64,000 nucleotides of DNA from Acidipropionibacterium acidipropionici (GCF_001441165.1 NZ_CP013126.1:2695551-2759550), one strand, 5' to 3'. Shown: positions 45,322-54,769, counted from the first letter of the stretch. The notes: generated by a model not told the origin, from the letters alone. A program made the numbers and translations.

Positions 45322-47274
45322 TCAGGCCTCGATGACGGGCTCCTCCTCGGCATCATCGATCGGGGACGGCTCCTCGGCGGAGGGGTCGTACTCCAGCCAC
45401 ACCGAGCCCAGCGGCGGCACGCACACCTGGGCGGAGGCCTCGAAGCGCTCGTTGATGGCCTCCTCGGTGGCGATCACCCGGCCCAGGTTGCCGAACTGGC
45501 CGGTGCCGTCGTAGACCTCGGCGTCGGTGTTGAGCAGCTCCTTCCACACCCCGGCGTGGGGCAGCCCGATCCGGTAGCGCGACTGCGGGTTGGGGGAGAA
45601 GTTGGTGAGGCAGGCCACTACATGGCCCTCGGAGTCCTTGCGCAGCCAGGAGAAGACGTTGTTGCCGGCGTCATTGGCGTCGATCCACTCGAAGCCGCTG
45701 GGGTCGAAGTCCAGCTCCCAGAGTTCGGAGTGGTCGCGGTAGATGTGGTTGAGGTCGCGGAACAGCCGCTTGAGGCCGCCGTGGCCCCACAGGTCGGCGA
45801 CGAACCACTCCAGGCTGACCGACTCGTCGAACTCGTGGCGCTGCCCGAACTCCTGGCCCATGAAGACCAGCTGCTTGCCGGGGAAGGCCCACATGTAGGA
45901 GTAGAAGGCGCGCAGGGTGGCGAACTGCTGCCAGTCGTCCCCCTGGACCTTGGCGATCATCGATCCCTTGCCGTGGACCACCTCGTCATGGCTGATCGGC
46001 AGGATGAAGTTCTCCGAGTACTGGTAGACCATCGCGAAGGTCATGTCGTTGTGGTGGTACTGGCGGTGGAAGGGATTGAGCTCCAGATAGCCCAGGGAGT
46101 CGTTCATCCAGCCCATATTCCACTTGAACCCGAAGCCCAGGCCGCCGGCGTCGGCGGGCTTGGTGACCCCGGAGAAACTGGTCGACTCCTCGGCGATCAT
46201 GAGAATGCCCGGATGCCGCCTGTAGAGATGGGAGTTCACATAGCGCAGGAAATCGATGGCCTCCAGGTTCTCCCGGCCGCCGTACTTGTTGGGCACCCAC
46301 TGACCCTCGGGACGCGAGTAGTCCAGGTAGAGCATCGAGGCCACGGCATCGACCCTCAGCCCGTCGACGTGGAACTCGCTGATCCAGTACAGCGCGTTGG
46401 AGATGAGGAAGGACTTCACCTCGTTGCGCCCGTAGTTGAAGATGTAGGTGCCCCAGTCGAGATGCTCTCCCTGCCGGGGGTCGGCGTGCTCGTAGAGGGC
46501 GGTGCCGTCGAAGCGGCCCAGAGCCCACTCGTCCTTGGGGAAGTGCCCGGGCACCCAGTCCATGATGACGCCGATGCCGGCCTCGTGGAGGGTGTCGATG
46601 AGGTAGCGCAGATCGTCGGGGGTGCCGTAGCGGCTCGTCGGCGAGAAGTAGCCGGTCACCTGGTATCCCCAGGAGGGGGAGAAGGGGTGCTCCGACAGCG
46701 GCATGAACTCCACATGGGTGTATCCCTGCCACTTCACGTAGGAGACGAGCTCGTCTGCCAGCTCCCGGTAGGTCAGGCCCTTCCGCCAGCCCCCCAGGTG
46801 CACCTCGTAGACGCTCATCGGCTCCTTGTAGGCCTTCGAGGTCGCCCGTGCCGACACCCACTCGTCGTCGTTCCACTGGTAGTCGGACTCGTAGACGATG
46901 GAGGCGTTGCCGGGGGCCTGCTCGGAGAACCGGGCCATCGGGTCCACCTTCTCGTGCCAGTTGCCCCACTGGTCGAGGATGCGGAACTTGTACTTGGTGC
47001 CGGCCCCGACCCCCTCGATGAAGGTGCCCCACACCCCCGAGCCGGGGATGAGTTGCATCGGGTCGCCGTTCCACCAGTTGAAGTCGCCGATCACCTCGAC
47101 GGCCCTGGCGTTGGGTGCCCACACGGTGAAGCGGGTACCGGTGATCGGCCCGCGCTCGTCGTCCTCGACGGTGATGACGTGGGCGCCGAGCCGCTTCCAC
47201 GCCTCCGTGTCACCGCCTGAGTGGAATCCTTCGAGGTCCCATCCGGTCAAGCCTCCGGCGAGGTCGTGCGCCAT
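45322..47274 (-). CDS. glgB: 1,4-alpha-glucan branching enzyme
   Basis: 650 residues. The N-terminal CBM48 (RFTVWAPNARAVEVIGDFN) precedes a GH13_9 barrel: EVHLGGWRKG, DGLRVDAVASMLY with the Asp nucleophile, ILMIAEESTSF with the acid Glu, and LPISHDEVVHGKGSM with the third Asp. It introduces alpha-1,6 branches into GlgE-made or glycogen chains. An acidic C-terminal tail (EEPSPIDDAEEEP) is unusual. ATG 47274 starts one base after the mak stop (TGACATG), which fixes it over an upstream in-frame extension. Confidence 0.96.
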   Translation of the reverse strand: MAHDLAGGLTGWDLEGFHSGGDTEAWKRLGAHVITVEDDERGPITGTRFTVWAPNARAVEVIGDFNWWNGDPMQLIPGSGVWGTFIEGVGAGTKYKFRILDQWGNWHEKVDPMARFSEQAPGNASIVYESDYQWNDDEWVSARATSKAYKEPMSVYEVHLGGWRKGLTYRELADELVSYVKWQGYTHVEFMPLSEHPFSPSWGYQVTGYFSPTSRYGTPDDLRYLIDTLHEAGIGVIMDWVPGHFPKDEWALGRFDGTALYEHADPRQGEHLDWGTYIFNYGRNEVKSFLISNALYWISEFHVDGLRVDAVASMLYLDYSRPEGQWVPNKYGGRENLEAIDFLRYVNSHLYRRHPGILMIAEESTSFSGVTKPADAGGLGFGFKWNMGWMNDSLGYLELNPFHRQYHHNDMTFAMVYQYSENFILPISHDEVVHGKGSMIAKVQGDDWQQFATLRAFYSYMWAFPGKQLVFMGQEFGQRHEFDESVSLEWFVADLWGHGGLKRLFRDLNHIYRDHSELWELDFDPSGFEWIDANDAGNNVFSWLRKDSEGHVVACLTNFSPNPQSRYRIGLPHAGVWKELLNTDAEVYDGTGQFGNLGRVIATEEAINERFEASAQVCVPPLGSVWLEYDPSAEEPSPIDDAEEEPVIEA

Positions 47275-47275
47275 G

Positions 47276-48631
47276 TCATCGGTCCTTCCGTTCAGCGGTG
47301 TCCGGGAGCAACGCTGCCGCTCCGGAACACATCGCGGTGATTGCCCCCAACGGTATGCCGACCCAACCGGGTCTGTTGAGGGTTTCGTAGACCGTCTCGT
47401 AGACGGCCTTGTTCGCCTCGTAGGCGAGCAGCACCGCGTCGTCACGGTGCCCGTATCCGGCCAGGAAGGCGGTCCTGGCCCGTTCCAGCCACTCCCGGCG
47501 GCCCGCCTCGGCGGGTCCGGGAGCCTCGGATGAGGCGTAGGACAGCGATCGTGTCATGCCGGCGACGTCTCGCCACGGGGAGTCCAGTGAGCGGCGCTCG
47601 GCCGCGGGTCGGAGGGGCTCGCCCTCGAAGTCGATGATCCGCCAGCCGTCCGGGGTGCTCAGCGTCTGGCCCAGATGGAAGTCCCCGTGCACCCGGTGGA
47701 CGGGAAGGGACCGGCCCCGCAGCTCGTCGAAGATGGCGACGAGGGGGCCGCGGTGGGGTGCCAGGGCCGGTGCGAGAATGATGGCGTCGTCGAGTTCCCG
47801 GGTCATCCTTTCGGCGGTCCCGTCGCCGTCCAGCAGGCCGGTGCCGAAGCGGCCGGCCATCGCGGCGTGGACCCGGCCCAGGGCCGCTCCCAGCTCAGTC
47901 ATCTCAGCACTGACGTCACGGCCCTGGGCGGCCCGGGAGCAGATGAGCCGCCAGCCGTCGGCCGCGTCGGGGAATCGTCCGGTGGCCATGGCCAGGTCGG
48001 TGGGGCCGTCCCGGAATCCGGGGACGTCGACGTCGGCGCGGACCGCGGCGAAGACCGTCGGCACCGCATCGACGCCGGCCCGGTTGAGTGCTGCACAGGT
48101 GGTGATGTCGAGGTTCTCGCCGGGCTCCAGGCGCCGGAAGACCTTGATCATCACGGCCTGATCGCCGTCTCCCTCCGCCACGACAGTCGTGTTGGACTGC
48201 TCGCCGGACAGCCGGTGGGCGGCGCGGACCCGGGAGGGGAACGCGACCATGTGCTCGACGCGCCAGTCGGCCCCGGAGGTCGGCCCGGCCGTCGTGTCGA
48301 GCAGGGCCCGTGCCCAGTGGGCCAGAGCCGCCTCGTCCTCGGCGGCGTCGCACAGCCGGCCGCCGCCGGGGGCCGGGCAGATCCCGGGCGGGCCGTCGGG
48401 TCCGTGGCGCTCGCTGAGCAGCAGCTGGTAGACCTCCCGGGAGCCGTCACCGAGCCGGACGACGGCCAGCCCGTGGTGGACCGGGCACGGCGCATCCGGA
48501 TCGACGGCGTCGAAGAGCCCGGCGGCTATCAGCCGGCCGCCCCGCCCCTTCCCGGCGAACCAGCGCGCCGTGCTGATGTGTTCCCACAGGCCCGGCAGCG
48601 AACCGTCGGGCAGCGGGGTCGTCCCCCTCAC
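47276..48631 (-). CDS. mak: Maltokinase
   Basis: 451 residues. An N-terminal cap domain (STARWFAGKGRGGRLIAAGLF) is followed by an aminoglycoside-kinase-like catalytic domain: VMIKVFRRLEPGENLD with the ATP-binding Lys, VHRVHGDFHLGQTL with the catalytic Asp, and WRIIDFEGEPLRP with the metal Asp. It makes maltose 1-phosphate from maltose for GlgE. The GTG start overlaps the glgE stop as GTGA. No treS, the usual maltose supplier, is seen in the window, so maltose must come from elsewhere. Confidence 0.92.
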   Translation of the reverse strand: MRGTTPLPDGSLPGLWEHISTARWFAGKGRGGRLIAAGLFDAVDPDAPCPVHHGLAVVRLGDGSREVYQLLLSERHGPDGPPGICPAPGGGRLCDAAEDEAALAHWARALLDTTAGPTSGADWRVEHMVAFPSRVRAAHRLSGEQSNTTVVAEGDGDQAVMIKVFRRLEPGENLDITTCAALNRAGVDAVPTVFAAVRADVDVPGFRDGPTDLAMATGRFPDAADGWRLICSRAAQGRDVSAEMTELGAALGRVHAAMAGRFGTGLLDGDGTAERMTRELDDAIILAPALAPHRGPLVAIFDELRGRSLPVHRVHGDFHLGQTLSTPDGWRIIDFEGEPLRPAAERRSLDSPWRDVAGMTRSLSYASSEAPGPAEAGRREWLERARTAFLAGYGHRDDAVLLAYEANKAVYETVYETLNRPGWVGIPLGAITAMCSGAAALLPDTAERKDR

Positions 48632-50787
48632 CGTCGCAGCCTCAGGATGCGGGCGGGCTGGGCGGGGTAGAGCTCGACCCAGTCCTCCCGGGCCCAGGTG
48701 GCGTCGGTGCCGGTGAGCTCGTCGTGGACCTCGAAGAGCTGGTCGTCGGCCAGCCCCAGGGCGGCCATGTCGAAGGTGACGTGGGCTCCGAGCCCCCAGT
48801 CGGGATCCAGCGAGACCACCACGATGACGACGTCGTCGCCGGCCCTCTTGGAGAACGCGAAGACCTTGTCGTGGTCGGTGCGGTGGATCGTGGCGTCGCG
48901 CAGCTGCTGGAGAGCGGGATGCTCCCGGCGGATCTGGTTGAGCCGGGTCACCAGCTCGATGATGTTGGGCTGGGAGGACCAGTCGCGGGGCCGGTACTGG
49001 TACTTCTCGGAGTCCAGGTACTCCTCGCGGCCCGGGACCGGGGCGTGCTCGCAGATCTCGAATCCCGAGTACATGCCCCAGGAGGGGCTCATGGTGGCCG
49101 CCAGGATGGCCCGGATGGCGAATCCGGCCGGGTTGCCGTCGTTGAGGGGGATGGGGTTGATGTCGGGGGTGTTGGTGAAGAAGTTCGGCCGGTAGTAGTG
49201 GCCTGTGTCGTGGGAGATCTCGTGGAGGTACTCCTCGAGCTCCCACTTCTCGGTGCGCCACACGAAGTAGGAGTAGCCCTGCTGGAACCCGACCTTCGCC
49301 AGGGCCTGCATCATCTCCGGCCGGGTGAAGGCCTCGGCCAGGAAGATCACCTCGGGGTGGTCGCGGTGCATCTGCTCCATCACCCAGGCCCAGAAGTTCA
49401 GCGGCTTGGTGTGGGGGTTGTCGACCCGGAAGATCGTGACCCCGTGGGCGATCCAGAACTCCAGGAGGCGGATCACCTCGTGGTAGATGCCCTCGGGGTC
49501 GTTGTCGAAATTGATCGGGTAGATGTCCTGATACTTCTTCGGCGGGTTCTCGGCGTAGGCGATGGTGCCGTCGACGCGGGTGGTGAACCATTCAGGATGG
49601 CTGTGCACCCAGGGATGGTCGGGGGAGGCCTGCAGGGCGAAGTCCAGGGCCACCTCCAGGCCCAGCTCACGGGCCCGTCCGACGAACCGGTCGAAGTCCT
49701 CCAGGGTGCCCAGATCCGGGTTGACGGCGTCGTGGCCGCCATCGGGAGAGCCGATCGCCCACGGCGACCCGGGATCGTCGGGGCCCGCGTCCAGAGTGTT
49801 GTTGGGGCCCTTGCGGAAGGCCCTCCCGACGGGATGGATCGGGGGGAGGTAGACGACGTCGAAGCCCATCGCGGCGGCGGCCTCGAGGCGCTCCCAGGAG
49901 GAGTCGAAGGTCCCCGAGACCCAGCCGGTCTCGGTCTGGTGGGCCCCCTGGGAGCGGGGGAAGAACTCGTACCAGGATCCGTAGAGGGCGCGCCGGCGCT
50001 CCACCTTGAGCGGTTCGGCGGGGGTGGCGGTGGCCAGCGGCCGGTCGGCGTAGACCCGCATGGCGGCGTCGACCGCGGGGTCCCGGACGACCGATGCGAG
50101 GATCTCGGCGGGGGACCGGGAGGGATCCAGGGCCTCGGCGGCCCGGCCGATCACCTCGACCTCGTCGGGGCGGGAGGCCGCGGCGGCGCGGTCGGCCGCC
50201 GAGTCCAGCAGGACATGTCCCTCGGCGCACACCAGGTCGACGTCGATCCCGGCCTCCAGCTTCGCCTCGGCATTGTGATGCCAGGTGCCCCAGGCGTCCG
50301 ACCAGGCCTCGACGTGCATCGTCCAGTCGCCAGGGGCCCAGGCGTGCACCCGGGCCTCCCAGATGTCCAGCCCCATCGGTTCGACCTGCACCATGTCGGT
50401 GACGTGGCGCTTTCCGCGCGGGCTGACCAGCACCACGGAGGCGCCCACGGCGTCGTGCCCCTCCCGGAAGACATTCGCGGAGACGGTGAACTCCTCGTCG
50501 ACGACCGCCTTGACGGGCAGCCGGCCGGCCTCCACGGTCGGTGAGACGTTGTGCACCGGGATCCGGCCGAAGCCCCGCAGCGGCAGCTGGCCGGGGACGT
50601 CCATGGCCTCGGGCGGGTAGGGCTCGCGCAGCCCCGTGGAGCGCCGCATCAGGTCGGCGATGTCGGCCTCGGAGGGGGCCTGCGGGTCGGGCGTCGCATG
50701 GCCCGTGGGATCAGTGCCGGTGAGATCGAGGTCGGGCTCCGAAGAACCGGGATCGGCGATGCGACGGGGCGGACGCTTCTTGGCCAT
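48628..50787 (-). CDS. glgE: Alpha-1,4-glucan:maltose-1-phosphate maltosyltransferase
   Basis: 719 residues. A disordered head of about 60 residues and N-terminal domains (GRIPVHNVSPTVEAGRLPVK) precede the GH13_3 barrel: SWYEFFPRSQGA, YLPPIHPVG, VTIFRVDNPHTKP with the Asp nucleophile, EVIFLAEAFTRPEMM with the Glu, and FFTNTPDINP with the third Asp. It extends alpha-glucan from maltose 1-phosphate. ATG 50787 has AGGAGGG in front; a leaderless GTG at 50901, seven bases after a TAGCGT, could give a 38-residue longer form. Confidence 0.95.
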   Translation of the reverse strand: MAKKRPPRRIADPGSSEPDLDLTGTDPTGHATPDPQAPSEADIADLMRRSTGLREPYPPEAMDVPGQLPLRGFGRIPVHNVSPTVEAGRLPVKAVVDEEFTVSANVFREGHDAVGASVVLVSPRGKRHVTDMVQVEPMGLDIWEARVHAWAPGDWTMHVEAWSDAWGTWHHNAEAKLEAGIDVDLVCAEGHVLLDSAADRAAAASRPDEVEVIGRAAEALDPSRSPAEILASVVRDPAVDAAMRVYADRPLATATPAEPLKVERRRALYGSWYEFFPRSQGAHQTETGWVSGTFDSSWERLEAAAAMGFDVVYLPPIHPVGRAFRKGPNNTLDAGPDDPGSPWAIGSPDGGHDAVNPDLGTLEDFDRFVGRARELGLEVALDFALQASPDHPWVHSHPEWFTTRVDGTIAYAENPPKKYQDIYPINFDNDPEGIYHEVIRLLEFWIAHGVTIFRVDNPHTKPLNFWAWVMEQMHRDHPEVIFLAEAFTRPEMMQALAKVGFQQGYSYFVWRTEKWELEEYLHEISHDTGHYYRPNFFTNTPDINPIPLNDGNPAGFAIRAILAATMSPSWGMYSGFEICEHAPVPGREEYLDSEKYQYRPRDWSSQPNIIELVTRLNQIRREHPALQQLRDATIHRTDHDKVFAFSKRAGDDVVIVVVSLDPDWGLGAHVTFDMAALGLADDQLFEVHDELTGTDATWAREDWVELYPAQPARILRLRR

Positions 50788-50908
50788 GACACCCTCCTGG
50801 ACGGGTTCGTGCTCGTTCGGGCCGGCAGATGGATCCCGGGTCGTGCCCCCGGCGTCCTCGTCGGCGCCGGCACGTCTGATGACCCTGGGAATCCTCTGCA
50901 CGGAGATC

Positions 50909-50914
50909 ACGCTA
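50909..50914 (-). promoter_or_regulatory. -10 element of the glgE-mak-glgB operon
   Basis: Minus-strand TAGCGT. Transcription should begin near 50901, giving either a leader of about 115 nt to the ATG at 50787 or a leaderless GTG start. Confidence 0.5.
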
Positions 50915-51022
50915 CCGGGTGCAGCCCCTCGATGGGGGTCTGGCGAGGATCGATCCCTCCGGAGGGCTCCCGGGACAGCCTTCCACGTGTCAGCCTCGGG
51001 GCCACGGGGCGGTGTATTCGGA

Positions 51023-51028
51023 TAGGCT
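51023..51028 (+). promoter_or_regulatory. -10 element, leaderless glgP
   Basis: TAGGCT ends seven bases before GTG 51036; no ribosome binding site. Confidence 0.55.
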
Positions 51029-51035
51029 GCCTGCC

Positions 51036-53588
51036 GTGCGTGCTATCAGACGATTCATCGTCCAACCTGTGCTGCCCGGGCCGCTGAAGGCGCTGGGCGA
51101 GCTTGCGACAAATCTCCGCTGGAGCTGGAATCTGGACACCCGGGCTCTGTTCGCCGACATCGATCCGGTGCTGTGGGACGAGGTCGGTCACGATCCGTTC
51201 AGGCTGCTGGCCAGGGTGCCGAGCGACCGTCTCGACATCCTCGCCCACGACAAGCGCTTCGTGCGTCGCCTCGAGCTGACCGTCGCGGACCTGGACGAGT
51301 ACATGACCGGCGACCTGTGGTTCCAGGAATGGTCCAGGGAGCATCCCGAGGCCCCGGCGGCCATCGGCTACTTCTCCGCCGAGTTCGGCATCACCAAGGT
51401 GCTGCCGCAGTACTCCGGCGGCCTGGGGATCCTCGCTGGAGACCACCTCAAGGCGGCCTCCGACAACGGTGTGCCGATCATCGGGGTGGGGCTGTTCTAC
51501 CGGCACGGGTACTTCCGCCAGTCCCTCAACGCGCAGGGATGGCAGCAGGAGCGCTACCCGGTGCTGGACGCCAACGAGATGCCCGTGAAGCTGCTTCGCG
51601 ACGGCGACGATCCGGTGCTCATCTCGGTCAGCATCTTCGGTAACGAGGTCAAGGCCCAGATCTGGGTGGTGCAGGTCGGCCGCGTCCCGCTGCTCATGCT
51701 CGACACCGACATCGACGCCAACCCCGGCCACCTGCGGGGCACCACCGATCAGCTCTACGGCGGCGACCAGGACCACCGGCTGGCCCAGGAGGTGCTGCTC
51801 GGCGTCGGCGGAGTGCGGGCGCTGCGCGAGTACTGCCGGGTCACCGGTTACCCGACCCCCGAGGTGTACCACGCCAACGAGGGCCACGCCGGATTCCTCG
51901 GCCTGGAGCGGATCCGCGAGTACATGGAGGCGGGTGACGATTTCGACACCGCCCTGGAGCGCACCCGCGCCGCCAACGTCTTCACCACCCACACCCCGGT
52001 GCCGGCCGGCATCGACCGCTTCGGCCTGGACCGCGTCCGAGATCAATTCAACGGCTTCGGCCCTCTGCCGATCGACCGGGTGCTCGACCTGGGACGCGAG
52101 ACCTACGAGGGCGGTGACCCGGGCGTCTACAACATGGCCGTTCTCGGCTTCCGCGCCGGTCAGCGCGCCAACGGCGTCTCCGAACTGCACGGCGAGGTCT
52201 CCCGCGAGATGTTCCGAGGCCTGTGGCCGCGGTTCGCCGCGGCCGAGGTGCCGATCGGATCCGTCACCAACGGCGTCCACCACCGCACCTGGATCCACCC
52301 CGAGATGCTCGAGCTGATGAAGCCGCGGGTGGGCGAGACCGGCCCGCAGATCCACGACGGCTACGACTGGTCCGCCCTGGACCGGGTCGACGACCAGACC
52401 CTGTGGAGCGCCAAGCGGCACATGCGCACCGCCATGATCGACATGGCGCGCACCCGCCTGAAAGCCTCCTACGCCAGCCGCGGGCTCTCCTCGGACTGGG
52501 TGGACGACGCGCTGGACCCCAACGTCCTCACCTTCGGGTTCGCCCGGCGGGGGGCGTCCTACAAGCGCCTCACCCTGATGCTCACCGATCCCGAGCGCCT
52601 CAAGAAGCTGCTCAACGATCCGGCGACCCCCATCCAGATCGTCATCGCCGGCAAGGCCCACCCCGCCGACAACGTCGGCAAGGGCCTCATCCAGCAGATG
52701 GTGCAGTTCGCCGACCAGGAGGACGTCCGCGGCAAGATCGTCTTCCTGCCCGACTACGACATCTCCCTGGCCCGCCCGCTCTACCCGGGCTGTGACGTGT
52801 GGATGAACAACCCGCTGCGGCCCCTGGAGGCCTGCGGCACCTCGGGCATGAAGGCCGCCCTCAACGGCGCCGCGAACCTGTCGGTGCGCGACGGCTGGTG
52901 GGACGAGTGGTACGACCCGCGGTTCGGCTGGGAGATCCCCTCGGCCGAGGGGATCACCGATTCCGGCGCCCGTGACGCCCAGGAGGCCGAGTTCCTCTAC
53001 GACATCATCGAGACCGAGATCATCCCGAAGTTCTACACCCGTGACTCCCACGGTCTGCCGACCGGATGGCTGCGGATGATGCGCGACACCATCCAGATCC
53101 TGGGGCCGAAGGTGCTGGCCTCCCGGATGGTCAACGACTACGTCGAGCAGCTGTACACCCCGGCCGCGGTGTCCTCGCGCAAGGTGCAGGGGCAGGCGGC
53201 CGTCGACCTCGCCGGCTGGAAGCGCCGGGTCCGCGAGTCCTGGCCGAAGGTCGAGGTGCGCCGGGTGGAGTCGGGCATCACCGGCCGGGTCGCGGTGGGC
53301 GCCGAGATCGCGGTGGCCGCCTGGGTGGACCTCGACGGCCTGAGCGCCGATGACATCGAGGTGCAGCTGGTGGTGGGCCCGGTCGACGCCGACGACTGGA
53401 TGCACGACCTGCAGAGCTACCCGATGATCCTGGACGGGGTCAACGAGAGGGGCATCTCCCACTTCTCGGTCTCGATCCCCGCCAAGGATCCGGGCTCCTG
53501 GGGCTGGACGGTGCGCGCGGTTCCGAAGAACGAGCTGCTGTCGGGAGACGTCGAGATGGGCCTGGCGGCAGTCGCTCCCGGGGAGTGA
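51036..53588 (+). CDS. glgP: Alpha-glucan (glycogen) phosphorylase
   Basis: 850 residues, the actinobacterial/archaeal-type GlgP (from memory Rv1328-like). The N-terminus is LATNLRWSWNLDTR, the domain-1 glycine loop is YSGGLGILAGDHLKAASD, and VYHANEGHAGF follows. The PLP site is EACGTSGMKAALNGA with the cofactor Lys in GMKA. A C-terminal extension of about 130 residues (from EVRRVESGITGRVAVG) resembles a small beta-sandwich. It releases glucose 1-phosphate from glycogen or GlgE glucan. It is divergent from glgE. Confidence 0.95.
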   Translation: MRAIRRFIVQPVLPGPLKALGELATNLRWSWNLDTRALFADIDPVLWDEVGHDPFRLLARVPSDRLDILAHDKRFVRRLELTVADLDEYMTGDLWFQEWSREHPEAPAAIGYFSAEFGITKVLPQYSGGLGILAGDHLKAASDNGVPIIGVGLFYRHGYFRQSLNAQGWQQERYPVLDANEMPVKLLRDGDDPVLISVSIFGNEVKAQIWVVQVGRVPLLMLDTDIDANPGHLRGTTDQLYGGDQDHRLAQEVLLGVGGVRALREYCRVTGYPTPEVYHANEGHAGFLGLERIREYMEAGDDFDTALERTRAANVFTTHTPVPAGIDRFGLDRVRDQFNGFGPLPIDRVLDLGRETYEGGDPGVYNMAVLGFRAGQRANGVSELHGEVSREMFRGLWPRFAAAEVPIGSVTNGVHHRTWIHPEMLELMKPRVGETGPQIHDGYDWSALDRVDDQTLWSAKRHMRTAMIDMARTRLKASYASRGLSSDWVDDALDPNVLTFGFARRGASYKRLTLMLTDPERLKKLLNDPATPIQIVIAGKAHPADNVGKGLIQQMVQFADQEDVRGKIVFLPDYDISLARPLYPGCDVWMNNPLRPLEACGTSGMKAALNGAANLSVRDGWWDEWYDPRFGWEIPSAEGITDSGARDAQEAEFLYDIIETEIIPKFYTRDSHGLPTGWLRMMRDTIQILGPKVLASRMVNDYVEQLYTPAAVSSRKVQGQAAVDLAGWKRRVRESWPKVEVRRVESGITGRVAVGAEIAVAAWVDLDGLSADDIEVQLVVGPVDADDWMHDLQSYPMILDGVNERGISHFSVSIPAKDPGSWGWTVRAVPKNELLSGDVEMGLAAVAPGE

Positions 53589-53626
53589 CCCGCGCTCACC
53601 AGAGCAGATCGGCGCAGACGAAAGCC

Positions 53627-53660
53627 CCGGCCGGGCCGCGGAATCCCGCGGCCCGGCCGG
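53627..53660 (+). terminator. Hairpin terminator after glgP
   Basis: A 15-bp perfect GC-rich stem (53627-53641/53646-53660) with an AATC loop, followed by ACTGTTCT. It separates glgP from the low-GC gene pair. Confidence 0.8.
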
Positions 53661-53754
53661 ACTGTTCTCTCCGGGTGCAAAGGCCGTGCTGTTGCTCCAG
53701 AATAGGGAAAGTCCAGGATCTTCAGTCCATCGCAGGACAGCAGCTCCTGTCTGT

Positions 53755-53760
53755 GATATT
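53755..53760 (+). promoter_or_regulatory. Candidate -10 before the secreted-effector gene
   Basis: GATATT ends eight bases before ATG 53769 in AT-rich DNA without a ribosome binding site; a four-of-six match to TATAAT. Confidence 0.35.
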
Positions 53761-53768
53761 CCGGTCAT

Positions 53769-54470
53769 ATGAATATCAATAAGCTTTCAGTCGGTCTTGT
53801 CGTAGCCGGCCTGGTGTGTGCTGTCTTGCCGCTGTCCAGCACTACTGCAGCAGCTGAGACGCCATCCCCCGGACCGCAGCTGCGTATCATCTCATCGGTA
53901 CCTTTAACGCCGAGCCAGGTTCGTGACCGGTATTCGGCGAGAGCGACCGATGTGACTCGACAGGCCGTCGGTGAGATCGGAAAACTGCCGGTCAATAAGT
54001 GGGATGCGTGTTCTGTCACCGATGACACAATTCATGTCGTTTCGGACTTTGGATCCGGTGTCAAGCTCACGTGCGGAAAGGCCTCCTATTCGTGGGGGTA
54101 CTGGCATATCAAGGAAAAGCACATGAGTCAATATTCGCAGCTTGTGTATGCAACGGATCTGAATTGGCAGGACTTGCTCTACTGGAGCATCTGGTGGTCA
54201 ATCAAGAATCCGGAGAAGACTACTACATCGGATGGGAAACCACCATATAAGGCATGCCGTTCAAGGAGGCTGTACCTGTACAACAAGGTGACTGGTCAGC
54301 TCATCTCTGACAAGACGTACAGGGTCATCTACACATACCGTCAGCCTAGCAGTGCGTCACTATCTGACGGAACAATCCTCACGTCCCTCCCGGATGGTCG
54401 TGGGCAGTGCGACATGAATGCCGTGACTAATCCTGCGGTCGACAGCGTCATTCCGAACCTGGTGAAGTAG
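53769..54470 (+). CDS. Secreted protein with HxxxxH motif, toxin-like candidate
   Basis: 233 residues, family not recognised. Residues 1-29 are a clear signal peptide (basic start, core LSVGLVVAGLVCAVLPL, cleavage near TAAA-ET). The mature part has four cysteines (81, 102, 163, 214), enough for two disulfides, and an aromatic-rich centre YSWGYWHIKEKHM with His113 and His118, reminiscent of the H...KH stretches of secreted bacterial RNase-type effectors (weak analogy). Base composition is visibly lower in GC than the neighbours, and Leu46 is a TTA codon, rare in such genomes. A small acidic gene follows after 11 bp, as an immunity gene would. Confidence 0.6.
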   Translation: MNINKLSVGLVVAGLVCAVLPLSSTTAAAETPSPGPQLRIISSVPLTPSQVRDRYSARATDVTRQAVGEIGKLPVNKWDACSVTDDTIHVVSDFGSGVKLTCGKASYSWGYWHIKEKHMSQYSQLVYATDLNWQDLLYWSIWWSIKNPEKTTTSDGKPPYKACRSRRLYLYNKVTGQLISDKTYRVIYTYRQPSSASLSDGTILTSLPDGRGQCDMNAVTNPAVDSVIPNLVK

Positions 54471-54481
54471 CGGGAAGACAT

Positions 54482-54769
54482 ATGCGAATCGAAGCAGGGG
54501 ATACGATCCGTTTCTTCGCCGACTGGGGACATTCATGGCCTATCTGGAGTTCGGAGGGCACGGCATATCCGGATGAGCTCGGCCTCAGCCAAGAACTCGC
54601 AGACCGTCTGGAACGATGGGTCTCCCACTGGCAGCTGCACCACGAGAGCTATCAGGGGTGGGACACCGAGAAGGACCGGGAATGGTCCGACACCGAGGGC
54701 GACGTGCTCGTCTCGCTTCTGAAACAGGAGGCTCCGCAGTTCCGATTCAAGGATGATCATCGGCGGTAG
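54482..54769 (+). CDS. Small acidic cytoplasmic protein, immunity-like candidate
   Basis: 95 residues with no signal peptide or membrane helix. It begins MRIEAGDTIRFFADWGHSWP, then PIWSSEGTAYPDELGLSQEL and a helical, Asp/Glu/Trp-rich region (WVSHWQLHHESYQGWD). Short proteins of this cast, with an N-terminal strand plus DWG..PLW and a helical tail, occur beside secreted toxins in actinobacteria as I recall them. GGGAAGAC serves as ribosome binding site. It is co-directional with, and 11 bp after, the secreted protein gene and converges on glgX with a 45-bp gap. The function is inferred only from this arrangement. Confidence 0.6.
   Translation: MRIEAGDTIRFFADWGHSWPIWSSEGTAYPDELGLSQELADRLERWVSHWQLHHESYQGWDTEKDREWSDTEGDVLVSLLKQEAPQFRFKDDHRR

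Noticed and set aside
50907-53768. A 953-codon minus-strand open frame opposite glgP
   Set aside because: Shadow of the glgP codon pattern; no family motif and no ribosome binding site.
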